64,000 nt of DNA, taken from UBA1723 sp045642085. GTDB lineage: Bacteria; Bacteroidota; Bacteroidia; Bacteroidales; Paludibacteraceae. The translations under genes were made by a program, and so were the position numbers. The notes under the pieces were generated by a model. The model did not search any database. It was given only the letters and a program-made list of their open reading frames with translations, and had not been told where the DNA came from. The stretch spans positions 40,287 to 104,286 of the forward strand of contig JAZUIF010000079.1 in assembly GCA_045642085.1 (NCBI GenBank), read 5' to 3'. Shown here one piece after another: positions 9,317 to 17,469 of the stretch (its first letter is position 1; each line of letters starts with the position of its first letter).

Positions 9317-10378
9317 TCATCTTCCTCCCGACATCAAATCAGATGCATTCTTGAAGATATTCTTGATAAAATTGTAGTACATAGGGACGATACATGATGC
9401 GTCGTGTCCTCCTCCCTGAATCTCCTGCCAGATGTGGTCGACATTATTCGACTGCAATGTCTCATGATACTCCTTAGGGAATTGACCAACAGTGCCATCG
9501 TTTGTGCCTCCAGTAATAATGAAGACATACGGAGTCGGCTCACCATCCTTGAATTTCAACTCACTCTTTTGCATATTGCCGGGATGAGCCATAAAATTGT
9601 CTTGTGCTGGAGTGACTCCAGGAGCGGGACAAGCACAACCTATATAGCCAAATACCTCGGGTTTTGTGATTCCAATGTAAAGAGCCTCACGTCCTCCCAT
9701 AGAGAACCCAGAAATGGCCGTATGCTCACGGTCGGTATAAGTAGAGTAGTTCTGATTGATATATGGCATCAAACAATCGACTAAATCTTCACGGAAATCA
9801 TCATACTTCTTGCATTCCTCAGCTGTAAATCCACCACAATTCTCGCTATTAGCACTTGTATACATGAATGTGTAGACAATAATCATCTCTTTAGACTCTC
9901 CGCTTGCCGCGAGATTGTTGGCCATAGTCCTGATCTTATTGCTTTCGTCCTGCATGCTCTTCTCTGTGCCAAAAATACCATGGTTCACATACATTACAGG
10001 GTATTTCTTACTCTTATCGTAGTTTTTAGGCAAAAGCACATCAGCAGCCTTTTGCTTATTGGCAATTTTTGAGAAATAACGGATCGACTCCATAGTGCCG
10101 TCGCCATTAGTGCTAGTGGCATTGCCAGGGACACTTGTTGTGATTGTCCCTTTGATGTTCTGCATGTACTGGGAAGGAGTCAAGAACATCTCTGTCGAGC
10201 CACCTTCAGAACCACCACCTCCTGGAATTTCCTCTTGTACAGGAGCAGAGAATGTGACGCTGTCTGGAAGCTCATTCGAGCTAAAAATGATTTTACCATC
10301 TTTGTATATATAGATGGGAGTTTGTGCTACTGCGGTTAAAGCTAGAAGAGCAGTAGAGAATAGTAAAGTTTTTTTCAT
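9317..10378 (-). CDS. Secreted CE1-like carbohydrate (feruloyl/acetyl) esterase
   Basis: A 353-residue exported alpha/beta-hydrolase. The signal peptide (about 1-18, ending TAVAQ) is followed by a short beta segment (IYIYKDGKIIFSS) and a Gly/Ser-rich linker at about 50-62, then the esterase domain. The hydrolase shows VLLPKNYDKSKKYPV and the oxyanion-region VNHGIFG. The nucleophile elbow is GFSMGG with Ser226, followed by PEVFGYIGC. A late GGGHDAS carries the likely catalytic His. This layout matches the CE1 esterase/feruloyl esterase (XynZ/esterase D-like) group, which removes ferulate or acetate from xylan. The substrate is inferred only. It is transcribed opposite to its neighbours. A 10-base-pair dyad sits just upstream of its start. 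Confidence 0.8.
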   Translation of the reverse strand: MKKTLLFSTALLALTAVAQTPIYIYKDGKIIFSSNELPDSVTFSAPVQEEIPGGGGSEGGSTEMFLTPSQYMQNIKGTITTSVPGNATSTNGDGTMESIRYFSKIANKQKAADVLLPKNYDKSKKYPVMYVNHGIFGTEKSMQDESNKIRTMANNLAASGESKEMIIVYTFMYTSANSENCGGFTAEECKKYDDFREDLVDCLMPYINQNYSTYTDREHTAISGFSMGGREALYIGITKPEVFGYIGCACPAPGVTPAQDNFMAHPGNMQKSELKFKDGEPTPYVFIITGGTNDGTVGQFPKEYHETLQSNNVDHIWQEIQGGGHDASCIVPMYYNFIKNIFKNASDLMSGGR

Positions 10379-10413
10379 GAATCAATTATTATGTGTAATC
10401 GAGTTTATTAAAT

Positions 10414-10441
10414 ATACAGAGATTTGAGCATATCTCTGTAT
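10414..10441. promoter_or_regulatory. Perfect inverted repeat upstream of the esterase
   Basis: ATACAGAGAT and ATCTCTGTAT form a perfect 10-base dyad around an 8-base spacer, 36-63 bases upstream of the esterase ATG. It could be a repressor site or a 5' leader hairpin. No standard -7 box is seen beside it on the minus strand. Confidence 0.4.
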
Positions 10442-10605
10442 GATCTTTTTATACAATTTTACCGACTATAAAGAATATATGCAACTGTATTAGACTAAGC
10501 AGCCAATTATGCAGATAGAAATATGAATTATTTATACAAGCCACTTTTCGTGTTTTGGGTTGCTTAAGAAAATATATTAAATTTAGTTAAATAATTTTTT
10601 TTTAT

Positions 10606-10634
10606 TTTGTCTTAATAAAACTTTTGTATCTTTG
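10606..10634 (+). promoter_or_regulatory. Well-matched Bacteroidetes promoter for the small secreted protein gene
   Basis: TTTG (10606-10609), a 17-base spacer and TATCTTTG (10627-10634) match the Bacteroidetes sigma-ABfr consensus. The rest of the 312-base gap back to the esterase is AT-rich and shows only the dyad at 10414. Confidence 0.75.
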
Positions 10635-10690
10635 TAAACAAATGACTTGGTCATTTAAGTTATGTTATAACCCAATTATAAAATAATCTA

Positions 10691-11158
10691 ATGAAGTTAA
10701 AGAGTTTATTAAGTTTGGTAATGTTGTTCGTTAGCTTGGCTATGCATGCAAGCATCACTCATCTAATTGTTGAGTTGAAGAACGACAAAAAATATAGTTT
10801 CTTGTTGGCAGACAAGCCTGTTATTACATTCGATAATGGCGACTTGGTAGTCAATGGAAATGAATCAACATCGTATGCAATCAGTGAAGTGAAGAATTAT
10901 CACTTTGGAGAGGGAATACAGTCAGCAAGTCAGACATTAAACGCTAATGAGTTGTGCATTACTTATGTTGACGAGAACACAATCAAGGTACAGAATGCTT
11001 CTGCAAATGTTCCTGTAGTTATTTTCAATGTTTCTGGATCAGCTATTGTAAACGTAGTTACAGATTCAGAGGGCGTTGCGACTTTGCAATTGCCATCACA
11101 GACTGGTGTGTATATTGTAAAAGTAGCAGATAAGTCTTTCAAGGTTATTCGTAAGTAA
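10691..11158 (+). CDS. Small secreted protein with T9SS-type C-terminal domain
   Basis: A 155-residue protein with a signal peptide (about 1-21, ending MHASI), a short beta-rich segment (about 22-78), and a C-terminal region (about 88-155). The last part resembles a type A T9SS sorting domain: VPVVIFNVSG, then TGVYIVKVADKSFKVIRK ending in basic residues. It would be exported by Sec and carried across the outer membrane by T9SS. No enzyme or binding domain is recognised in the short mature part. It has its own strong promoter and terminator. Confidence 0.65.
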   Translation: MKLKSLLSLVMLFVSLAMHASITHLIVELKNDKKYSFLLADKPVITFDNGDLVVNGNESTSYAISEVKNYHFGEGIQSASQTLNANELCITYVDENTIKVQNASANVPVVIFNVSGSAIVNVVTDSEGVATLQLPSQTGVYIVKVADKSFKVIRK

Positions 11159-11177
11159 TACGAGATAATAAATGTAT

Positions 11178-11207
11178 AAGGCGGGTATGACATACCCGCC
11201 TTTTTTT
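11178..11207 (+). terminator. Rho-independent terminator
   Basis: A perfect dyad (AAGGCGGGTATG, one base, CATACCCGCCTT) is followed by seven T. The same AAGGCGGG arm is seen at 2939. Confidence 0.9.
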
Positions 11208-11340
11208 GTTTATGTTTATTATACATTTGTTGACTGGCTTGCGTTGTTAGGGAAGTAGCCAAATGATCTTTAGTGACCAAACTATATTATATAAACTAAA
11301 AGAAGATTGTTTTGAGTGATTATATGCGGACGCACTATTT

Positions 11341-11374
11341 TAAATCAAAAGAAGGGAACTTCGCAGCCCCCTCC
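11341..11374 (-). terminator. Terminator of the small RNA at 11.4 kb
   Basis: Read on the minus strand, GGAGGGGGCT and AGTTCCCTTC pair over ten positions (including G-T pairs) around a GCGA tetraloop, then TTTTGATTT. Confidence 0.6.
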
Positions 11375-11426
11375 GTTCTAATTTAACCTAAACCTTAATT
11401 ATGAAAAAATCTACCTGTTTTGTTTT
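11345..11426 (-). ncRNA. Candidate small RNA, copy 1
   Basis: A transcription unit of about 80 nt is defined on the minus strand by a near-perfect promoter (11433-11463) and a GNRA-looped terminator (11341-11374). No protein-coding frame fits inside. Its middle carries TTTTTTCAT followed by ATTAAGGTTTAGGTT, very like the middle of the unit at 20.3 kb (TTTTTCAT, then ATTAGATTTAAGGTT). This resembles the families of short paralogous transcripts known in Bacteroides, but I cannot name the family. The start is inferred as about seven bases after the -7 box. The gap 11208-11695 holds this unit and the next gene's promoter, nothing else recognised. Confidence 0.55.
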
Positions 11427-11432
11427 CTGATA

Positions 11433-11463
11433 CAAATGTAAGTCTTTTTTCATTACTGCCAAA
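11433..11463 (-). promoter_or_regulatory. Promoter of small RNA copy 1
   Basis: On the minus strand TTTG, exactly 19 bases, then TACATTTG: a near-ideal Bacteroidetes promoter. Confidence 0.7.
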
Positions 11464-11673
11464 GGAAAATTAAACTTTTTTAACACTTTCTTTAATTTTT
11501 TTTAAATCTTCTTTTCCCATTTTGTTTTGTTGTTCTGTCAAATTAATAGTCAAAATCATCTTTGGGTTAATAAATATTGTTCTATCTAAATGATATATAG
11601 TGTACTAGATATTTATATTATGTGTCAGTGATAAAAAATAAAGTTTCCACTTTTCTTGTATAAGCGGAAAAAC

Positions 11674-11681
11674 TATTTTTG
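11674..11681 (+). promoter_or_regulatory. -7 promoter element
   Basis: TATTTTTG lies only 14 bases before the ATG at 11696, with TTG 15 bases upstream of it (11656-11658). The transcript would have a very short leader. Confidence 0.45.
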
Positions 11682-11695
11682 CAAAAAAAAGAAAG

Positions 11696-12757
11696 ATGAG
11701 AGTTCTAAAATTTATCACTATTTTGCTTTGGGCATTATTTTCTAATGCTATCTGTTTGCATGGACAAGATTATAAATTTCTTTGGGGTGTTGATGCAAAT
11801 ACTGTATTCGACAATCGTGAAGGCGATAAGACATATGCACCGCAACAGACAATCTTTTTTTCACGTATATCGCCATCGTTTGGAGTTCAGTTTCTAGGTG
11901 AACATAAGTTTGTTGTCGGAACTCATTATATCCAACCAATAGGAATTGGATATAAAAATCCTAAGTTTGTGCCTACTGCATATTATAATTTTACTCATTC
12001 TGAGAATAAAAGATTTTGGGATGTGTCATTTGGTATGATTCCGCGTCGATTCATGAGTTTGGAATTGCCGAGTATTTTGTATAGTGACTCAATGAGTTAT
12101 TATAATCCCAATATTAGAGGTATTCTTTTGAGGTATAATAAATATAAGTATGATAATTGTTTTAGACAGCAATTATCTCTTGATTGGCGTAGCTTGCAAA
12201 GTGCGGAACAGAGAGAAGCCTTTAATGTGAATTATGAATTTCTTGCTAATTTGGGTCCTTTCTTTTTCTTGGGAGCAGATGCACAATTGAATCATCTAGC
12301 AAAAAGAAATCCTGCTCCTGAAGGAGAAGGCGTGAATGATGATATGTTCGTACAACCATTTGTTGGAGTTGATTTTAGAAATACGCCATTTGATGTCTTA
12401 TATTTCAAGGTGGGATATGCAGCTAGTTTTGATAGATGTAGGGCTATTGGCGACTGGGAGATTGATAAGGGTGTTCAAGCTAAACTGTTGTTGTATTGGA
12501 GACGATTAGGTCTTGTTGAGAATTTGTATATCGGCGACAAGCAATTCCCGCTTTATTCAATGTATGGACCATTGCTTAATATGGGCGACCCACATTATCA
12601 GTCGAGTGTCTATTCTATGACATCAATCTATTGTACGATAGTGTCGAATCGTAATGTTTCATTTTTCCCATCTCTAGATTTTCATGTCACAAAAGAGGGC
12701 GTGTCATGTTATCAAAGAGTTGTGTTAAGAGTGAATGTTGGCAATGTTGATAACTAA
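11696..12757 (+). CDS. Exported protein of unknown function, probably an outer-membrane barrel
   Basis: A 353-residue protein with an N-terminal signal peptide (about 1-23, ending LHGQD). The mature sequence is rich in aromatic and Gly residues in alternating patterns (FSRISPSFGVQFLGEHKFVVG, FFFLGADAQLNHLA, VGVDFRNTPFDVLYFKVGYA), suggesting beta-strands of an outer-membrane barrel. I do not recognise the family and see no catalytic motif. It is a single gene with its own promoter and a terminator at 12889. Alternatives are a periplasmic beta-rich protein or a T9SS-associated PorP-like protein; sequence alone does not decide. Confidence 0.55.
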   Translation: MRVLKFITILLWALFSNAICLHGQDYKFLWGVDANTVFDNREGDKTYAPQQTIFFSRISPSFGVQFLGEHKFVVGTHYIQPIGIGYKNPKFVPTAYYNFTHSENKRFWDVSFGMIPRRFMSLELPSILYSDSMSYYNPNIRGILLRYNKYKYDNCFRQQLSLDWRSLQSAEQREAFNVNYEFLANLGPFFFLGADAQLNHLAKRNPAPEGEGVNDDMFVQPFVGVDFRNTPFDVLYFKVGYAASFDRCRAIGDWEIDKGVQAKLLLYWRRLGLVENLYIGDKQFPLYSMYGPLLNMGDPHYQSSVYSMTSIYCTIVSNRNVSFFPSLDFHVTKEGVSCYQRVVLRVNVGNVDN

Positions 12758-12888
12758 TTCGTTCATTGTACAACAATATAAGAAAAGAATTATATCTTTG
12801 TATTGGATTTAAATATTTTCATACTATTTCATAAAATAGAGGCTTTTACAAAACAAGCTATATTTTTGATAAGTGATTTACTAATGGC

Positions 12889-12928
12889 GAGGCAACCTTG
12901 TGATAAGGCAGCCTCTCTTTTTTTTATA
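12889..12928 (+). terminator. Rho-independent terminator
   Basis: GAGGC/GCCTC and CCTT/AAGG stack around a GTGAT loop, with a two-base internal loop, and are followed by TCTTTTTTTT. It lies 130 bases after the stop of the 11696 gene. The rest of the gap 12758-13153 is AT-rich and holds the next promoter. Confidence 0.7.
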
Positions 12929-13032
12929 ATATTGACTGATAAATGCTGAATTATGCAAATTGTCGTCATATATTTCACATTTTATCATAGTTTTTTAACT
13001 TTTTTTGTGCAATTACATTTAATAAATGTGAA

Positions 13033-13059
13033 TTGTTATTCTAAAAATTTATAATTTTG
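13033..13059 (+). promoter_or_regulatory. Promoter for the tandem GH5 genes
   Basis: TTG (13033-13035), 16 bases, then TAATTTTG (13052-13059). The leader that follows contains an 8-base-pair dyad (TGCGTTTT at 13092-13099 with AAAACGCA at 13131-13138) just before the GTG start. Confidence 0.5.
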
Positions 13060-13153
13060 CGGCGGATTTATATTATTTGCCGGATAGTGTATGCGTTTTG
13101 CATGTGGAATCCAAGGCATTTATTATTATTAAAACGCAAAAAAAAGGAAGTAA

Positions 13154-14323
13154 GTGGCTAAATTTGAAAAAGATATCGTAAAGATTGGATACATTGATGA
13201 TGCAAGCATCAATGTAGATGTCTTGTCTGCTTACTCATATCCTGAAAATTCCCCTGTCGGTAAGTGGGGCAAATTGAAGGTCGCAAAGAATTCAAGGGGA
13301 GTGCGTTGTCTATGCAGTGAGAAGGGCGAGCCAGTCCAATTAAAAGGATTTTCTACACATGGCCTACAATGGGCAGGAGTTGCAAACGTTACCGAATGTA
13401 ATATTAAAGCATTGAAGGAGGAGTGGGGATGCAGTGTGTTCCGCTTGGCTTTATATGTGGATTACGAAGGAGGTTATGCATACAATCCTACATTCCGTCA
13501 GACAATGTTGGAAAATGTTGTTCGATGGACAGCTGAATGTGGTATGTATTTGGTGATTGATTGGCATGTGCTAACACCTGCAAACCCACAAGCACCAGAA
13601 TATCGATGTCATCCAAAGAACGGAATGGATTTGGCAGGTGATTTCTTTACTTATTGTGCTAGACGTTTTCAGAATCAGAAACATATACTTTACGAACTTT
13701 GCAATGAACCAAACATCGACAATGGCGAGAAAATTCCATGGGTCGGAGTTATCAAGGATTATTGCGAAGATATGTTGCGTATTGTCAGAAAATATGACAA
13801 AGATGTTGTGGCATTATGCGGTACACCATCATGGAGCCAGGACACTCATGATGTAATCGGACACGAGGTGACTGATGAGAATGGTGAACTGTATGAGAAT
13901 GTGATGTACACATTTCACGTTTATGCTGCAAGTCACAATGATGGAAGAGATATCGACACACCGACAAGCTTCCACGGAGTCAATTTTATGAAGCGTTTCA
14001 AGGAAGGCGACTTAGAAAATGGAATACCAGCGATTCTAGAGAAACTTCCTGTATTCGTTACGGAGTGGGGGACAACAGATGCCGGTGGTTGGACAAATTT
14101 CCGTCCAGATTTGTCGGATATGTGGCTTGAGATCTTCGACGGCAATAACAAAGGAGAGCAACTTATAAGCTGGTGCAACTGGAGTTTCAGCGCTGAAGGC
14201 GGTGTATGTGGAGCATTGAAATGGAACACGGGAAAGATTTCCCCTCTTGATCTAGATATATTGACAGAAAGTGGCAAGTATGTCTATGATCACCTTAAAA
14301 ATGAAACAAATAAAATAAAATAA
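13154..14323 (+). CDS. GH5 family endoglucanase without signal peptide
   Basis: A 389-residue glycoside hydrolase family 5 protein, probably subfamily 2. Acid/base Glu185 lies in YELCNEPN and nucleophile Glu304 in FVTEWGTT, with WHV and SWCNWSF also conserved, so it should hydrolyse beta-1,4-glucan links. It starts with GTG, with an in-frame TAA directly before it, so no N-terminal extension is possible. It lacks any signal peptide, while its downstream paralogue is a lipoprotein. It would therefore be cytoplasmic, perhaps splitting imported cello-oligosaccharides. A lost leader sequence is the alternative. It overlaps the next gene by one base (TAATG), so the two are translationally coupled. 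Confidence 0.85.
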   Translation: MAKFEKDIVKIGYIDDASINVDVLSAYSYPENSPVGKWGKLKVAKNSRGVRCLCSEKGEPVQLKGFSTHGLQWAGVANVTECNIKALKEEWGCSVFRLALYVDYEGGYAYNPTFRQTMLENVVRWTAECGMYLVIDWHVLTPANPQAPEYRCHPKNGMDLAGDFFTYCARRFQNQKHILYELCNEPNIDNGEKIPWVGVIKDYCEDMLRIVRKYDKDVVALCGTPSWSQDTHDVIGHEVTDENGELYENVMYTFHVYAASHNDGRDIDTPTSFHGVNFMKRFKEGDLENGIPAILEKLPVFVTEWGTTDAGGWTNFRPDLSDMWLEIFDGNNKGEQLISWCNWSFSAEGGVCGALKWNTGKISPLDLDILTESGKYVYDHLKNETNKIK

Positions 14324-15606
14324 TGGCAAAAAAACTATTCTTCGGAATGCTGCTCTCTATGGCGTTGTTGAGCTGTAACAATAAGCCAGGAGAAGCAAAT
14401 ACTGACAAAGCGACTACTGAATCAAGTAGTTCTGAACCTACACAGACGACAGAAATTCAGAAAGGCTATATTGATTCTATCAGTAGTAATGTAGAGGCAC
14501 TACCAGCATTTGATTATCCAGCTGGTTCACCTGTTGCAAAGTGGGGTAAGTTGAAGGTGGCAAAGAACAAAAAGGGTGTTCGTTGCATGTGTGATGAAAA
14601 CGGAAATCCAGTTCAGCTACGTGGTATGAGTACTCACGGTTTGCAGTGGGCAGGAGTCGCAAACGTCACAGAGCGCAACATGAATGCTTTGAGAAACGAG
14701 TGGAATTGCAATGTGTTCCGTTATGCTTTGTATGTTGACGAAGAGGGTGGTTATGCTTTTAATCCACAGTTTAGAAATGATATCCTTGAGAAGGTGGTAA
14801 AATGGACTGCAGATAATGGTATCTATTTGTTGATCGACTGGCATGTACATAAGCCAGGAAATCCAAATGCACTACAGTATCGTTGCCATCCTACAAACGG
14901 TCGGGACTTAGCTGGAGATTTCTTCACATATTGTTCACGTCGTTATAAAAACTTGAAACATATCATCTATGAGGTTTGTAACGAGCCAAACTGGCACTAT
15001 GAAGGTGGTCCTGGAGTCGACTGGACAACAGAGATCAAGCCTTATTGTGAGGAGATGCTAGGAATTATCCGTTCAAACGACAAGGATGTGATTGTAGTGT
15101 GTGGAACACCATGGTGGAGCTCTTGTCCTGAGTCTGTAATCGGAAATGAGGTTGTCGACCAGGATGGAAACTTTTATGAAAATGTTATGTATACATTCCA
15201 TTTCTACTCAGCGACACACAACGATGGTAGATTGAAGGATGAGCCAGGAAACCACAGACCTGATGATTTCTACAGAAAGATGAAGTCAGGAATTCCTGAG
15301 TTGGGAATCGCTCCAGTCTTAGAGACTTTGCCAATCTTCGTTACAGAGTGGGGTACTACAGAGGCGAGTGGTTGGCATGAGTTCCGTCCAGACTTGACAG
15401 ATATATGGATGGATATCATGGATGGAAACAATTCAGGAGAACAGATAGTTAGCTGGTGTAACTGGAGTTTCAGTGCCGAAGGTGGTGTATGTGGAGCTTT
15501 GAAATGGAACACTGGTAAGATCTCTCCATTGGATCCAGAGATTCTTACAGAGAGCGGAAAATACGTATTTAAGCGTCTACACGATAAAAAGTACGGCAAG
15601 CAATAG
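14323..15606 (+). CDS. GH5 family endoglucanase, lipoprotein
   Basis: A 427-residue lipoprotein glucanase. The signal ends in a lipobox LLSC with Cys18, followed by a Thr/Ser/Glu-rich tether (about 19-45), so it is lipid-anchored, possibly on the outer surface. The GH5 domain (about 55-425) has acid/base Glu221 in YEVCNEPNW and nucleophile Glu342 in FVTEWGTTEASG, with the conserved WHV and SWCNWSF. It is closely related to the upstream GH5 over the whole domain, the two differing mainly at the N-terminus. That points to a tandem duplication with division of location (inside and surface). A strong terminator follows. Confidence 0.92.
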   Translation: MAKKLFFGMLLSMALLSCNNKPGEANTDKATTESSSSEPTQTTEIQKGYIDSISSNVEALPAFDYPAGSPVAKWGKLKVAKNKKGVRCMCDENGNPVQLRGMSTHGLQWAGVANVTERNMNALRNEWNCNVFRYALYVDEEGGYAFNPQFRNDILEKVVKWTADNGIYLLIDWHVHKPGNPNALQYRCHPTNGRDLAGDFFTYCSRRYKNLKHIIYEVCNEPNWHYEGGPGVDWTTEIKPYCEEMLGIIRSNDKDVIVVCGTPWWSSCPESVIGNEVVDQDGNFYENVMYTFHFYSATHNDGRLKDEPGNHRPDDFYRKMKSGIPELGIAPVLETLPIFVTEWGTTEASGWHEFRPDLTDIWMDIMDGNNSGEQIVSWCNWSFSAEGGVCGALKWNTGKISPLDPEILTESGKYVFKRLHDKKYGKQ

Positions 15607-15627
15607 TTTTTTTGACAGATTATATAT

Positions 15628-15664
15628 GGAATGCGTTACTATCAGTAACGTATTCCTTTTTATT
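15628..15664 (+). terminator. Strong terminator after the GH5 pair
   Basis: A 13-base-pair stem (GGAATGCGTTACT with AGTAACGTATTCC, one G-T) with an ATC loop, then a T-rich run. Confidence 0.92.
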
Positions 15665-15729
15665 TGTGTGAAAATGATGCGAAAACGACTTTTTGAACGT
15701 TAAAAGTTAATAAAGTATGTTTAAAAGTA

Positions 15730-15758
15730 TTGTTTTTAGTGTTTATTTTCTAAATTTG
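15730..15758 (+). promoter_or_regulatory. Promoter of the lipoprotein-OmpA operon
   Basis: TTG (15730-15732), an 18-base spacer and TAAATTTG (15751-15758), 40 bases before the ATG. Confidence 0.65.
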
Positions 15759-15798
15759 TAAAAAAATAGTTTTGTGATAAAAAAATGATTATATTATA

Positions 15799-17457
15799 AT
15801 GAAGAGAGAACTACTGGCTTTTGCCTTATTATCAGCAGCTTGTGTTAGCTGTACTGATGATTCTTACGATTTGGATAATATTTCCAATGATTACAGTATA
15901 GACCTGAATGAATATCTACCGATTGCAAGTTCACAGGTCAAGTTGAAAGATATCTTGAGCGAGTTCAAGACAAAGTACATAACAGAGGATTCTGATCGTA
16001 CTATAGTTTTCAAATTTGATACAACCAATCGTGTTTATCTTAAACCTATTGATATCATATTCGAGAAGACAACATACGATTTCCCAGCTGTTGAAATTCC
16101 TGATTTGAAAGTAGTTGACGGAGTTATCCCTGCTGGAATTCCATTTACTGTAAATCTTCCTCTTGATATGACTATTAAAGATCAGAATGGAGAAGGAAAG
16201 ATTGACCAGATCTTTGTAAAGGAAGGTAAGTTGAGATTCCAACTTGATATTGAGACTGACGGTTCAGGAAAGATTGACGTATCTCCAATCCGTATTTATG
16301 AAACAAATATTCCTCATAAGAGTCTTCTTCCAGGAGATATCTTAGGAGTGGATTTGACTGGTTCTGTATTGGATTTCACTGTGATGGATAGTATTAAGGT
16401 TACTCTTGCAGCAGGTTCAGAAATCCCAGTGCACGGATCAAATTTGAGAGTGAAGATGACAATGTTGGATGACACTTTGAGCTATAAGAAAATCTATGGT
16501 TCATTCGCTTCAAATTACGAGCAGATTGAGAGAACAGACTTTTATATCAATCTTTATGATGATAATATTGACTTCCATTTGAATGTCCTTGATCCATCAT
16601 TGAAAATCGTGGGTAGAACTAATAGTGGAATTCCGTTGAGCTGTTCTATTAAGAACTTGGTAGGAAAGCATAAGTCTTTAAATTCTTCGAAGAAGGATTC
16701 TGTTAAGGCTGTTTTCTATAGAAACCAACCATCTCTTAGATCAGATACATTCTATTTTGATTTCAAAAATGCAACTGTCCAAGGAGAAGAGACGGTAGCT
16801 TTCAATGAGACATTTGATGGTCCTAACGGAAATTTGGATTCTATTTTTAGCTATTTGCCGGATTCTGTATCTCTAGCATGTGGTATTAAGATTAATGCAA
16901 CTCCTGAAAGTGGAGTGTCGTACTACTTGCTTGATTCTACATATATTGAGTTGGATATCGAAGCTTCTGTTCCACTAGCTATTGGAGATTCAAGTTATCT
17001 TACAATCAGAGATACTGTTGATAAGATCAATATTGTAGAGGAGATTACAGATTATCAGGAAGGTAGCTTTAAGCTTGATCAGGCAGAAATCTATGTTGAG
17101 TTTGAAAACGAGCTGCCTCTTGAGGCTGTAGTGACTGCTCAGTTCTGTAGAGCTGATACAGTAAATGGCAAGGTTCAACTTACACGTATCAATAATAAGA
17201 AGTTAGACCAGACTGTACATATCCCTGCAGCAGAAACTAAGAATGGCTTTAAGGTTAAAGCTACACCATCTTTGACTAAGATTAGCGTTTCTGATGACAT
17301 GGTAGATGATATCAAACGCATAAATGCTGTCGACTTCACTTATCGAATTAAAGTTCCAAAAGGTTCTGTTGATGGAGTTTATTTGACTAGTGATTGTGGT
17401 ATGTCAGCTAAAGTGTATGGCCACGTAAAAGCGAATATTTCTAACTCGGAAAAATAA
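15799..17457 (+). CDS. Envelope lipoprotein of unknown function
   Basis: A 552-residue protein with a lipoprotein signal; the modified residue is Cys15 or Cys18 in SAACVSC, followed by TDDSYDLDN. The mature part is beta-rich with many Asp-containing turns and resembles repeated Ig-like or jelly-roll sandwich units, but I do not recognise a family. It is followed 12 bases later by the DUF5723/OmpA-type gene under the same promoter. The two probably work together at the outer membrane, for instance as a barrel with its periplasmic or surface partner. That partnership is inferred from gene order only. Confidence 0.7.
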   Translation: MKRELLAFALLSAACVSCTDDSYDLDNISNDYSIDLNEYLPIASSQVKLKDILSEFKTKYITEDSDRTIVFKFDTTNRVYLKPIDIIFEKTTYDFPAVEIPDLKVVDGVIPAGIPFTVNLPLDMTIKDQNGEGKIDQIFVKEGKLRFQLDIETDGSGKIDVSPIRIYETNIPHKSLLPGDILGVDLTGSVLDFTVMDSIKVTLAAGSEIPVHGSNLRVKMTMLDDTLSYKKIYGSFASNYEQIERTDFYINLYDDNIDFHLNVLDPSLKIVGRTNSGIPLSCSIKNLVGKHKSLNSSKKDSVKAVFYRNQPSLRSDTFYFDFKNATVQGEETVAFNETFDGPNGNLDSIFSYLPDSVSLACGIKINATPESGVSYYLLDSTYIELDIEASVPLAIGDSSYLTIRDTVDKINIVEEITDYQEGSFKLDQAEIYVEFENELPLEAVVTAQFCRADTVNGKVQLTRINNKKLDQTVHIPAAETKNGFKVKATPSLTKISVSDDMVDDIKRINAVDFTYRIKVPKGSVDGVYLTSDCGMSAKVYGHVKANISNSEK

Positions 17458-17469
17458 TAGACTAAGACA

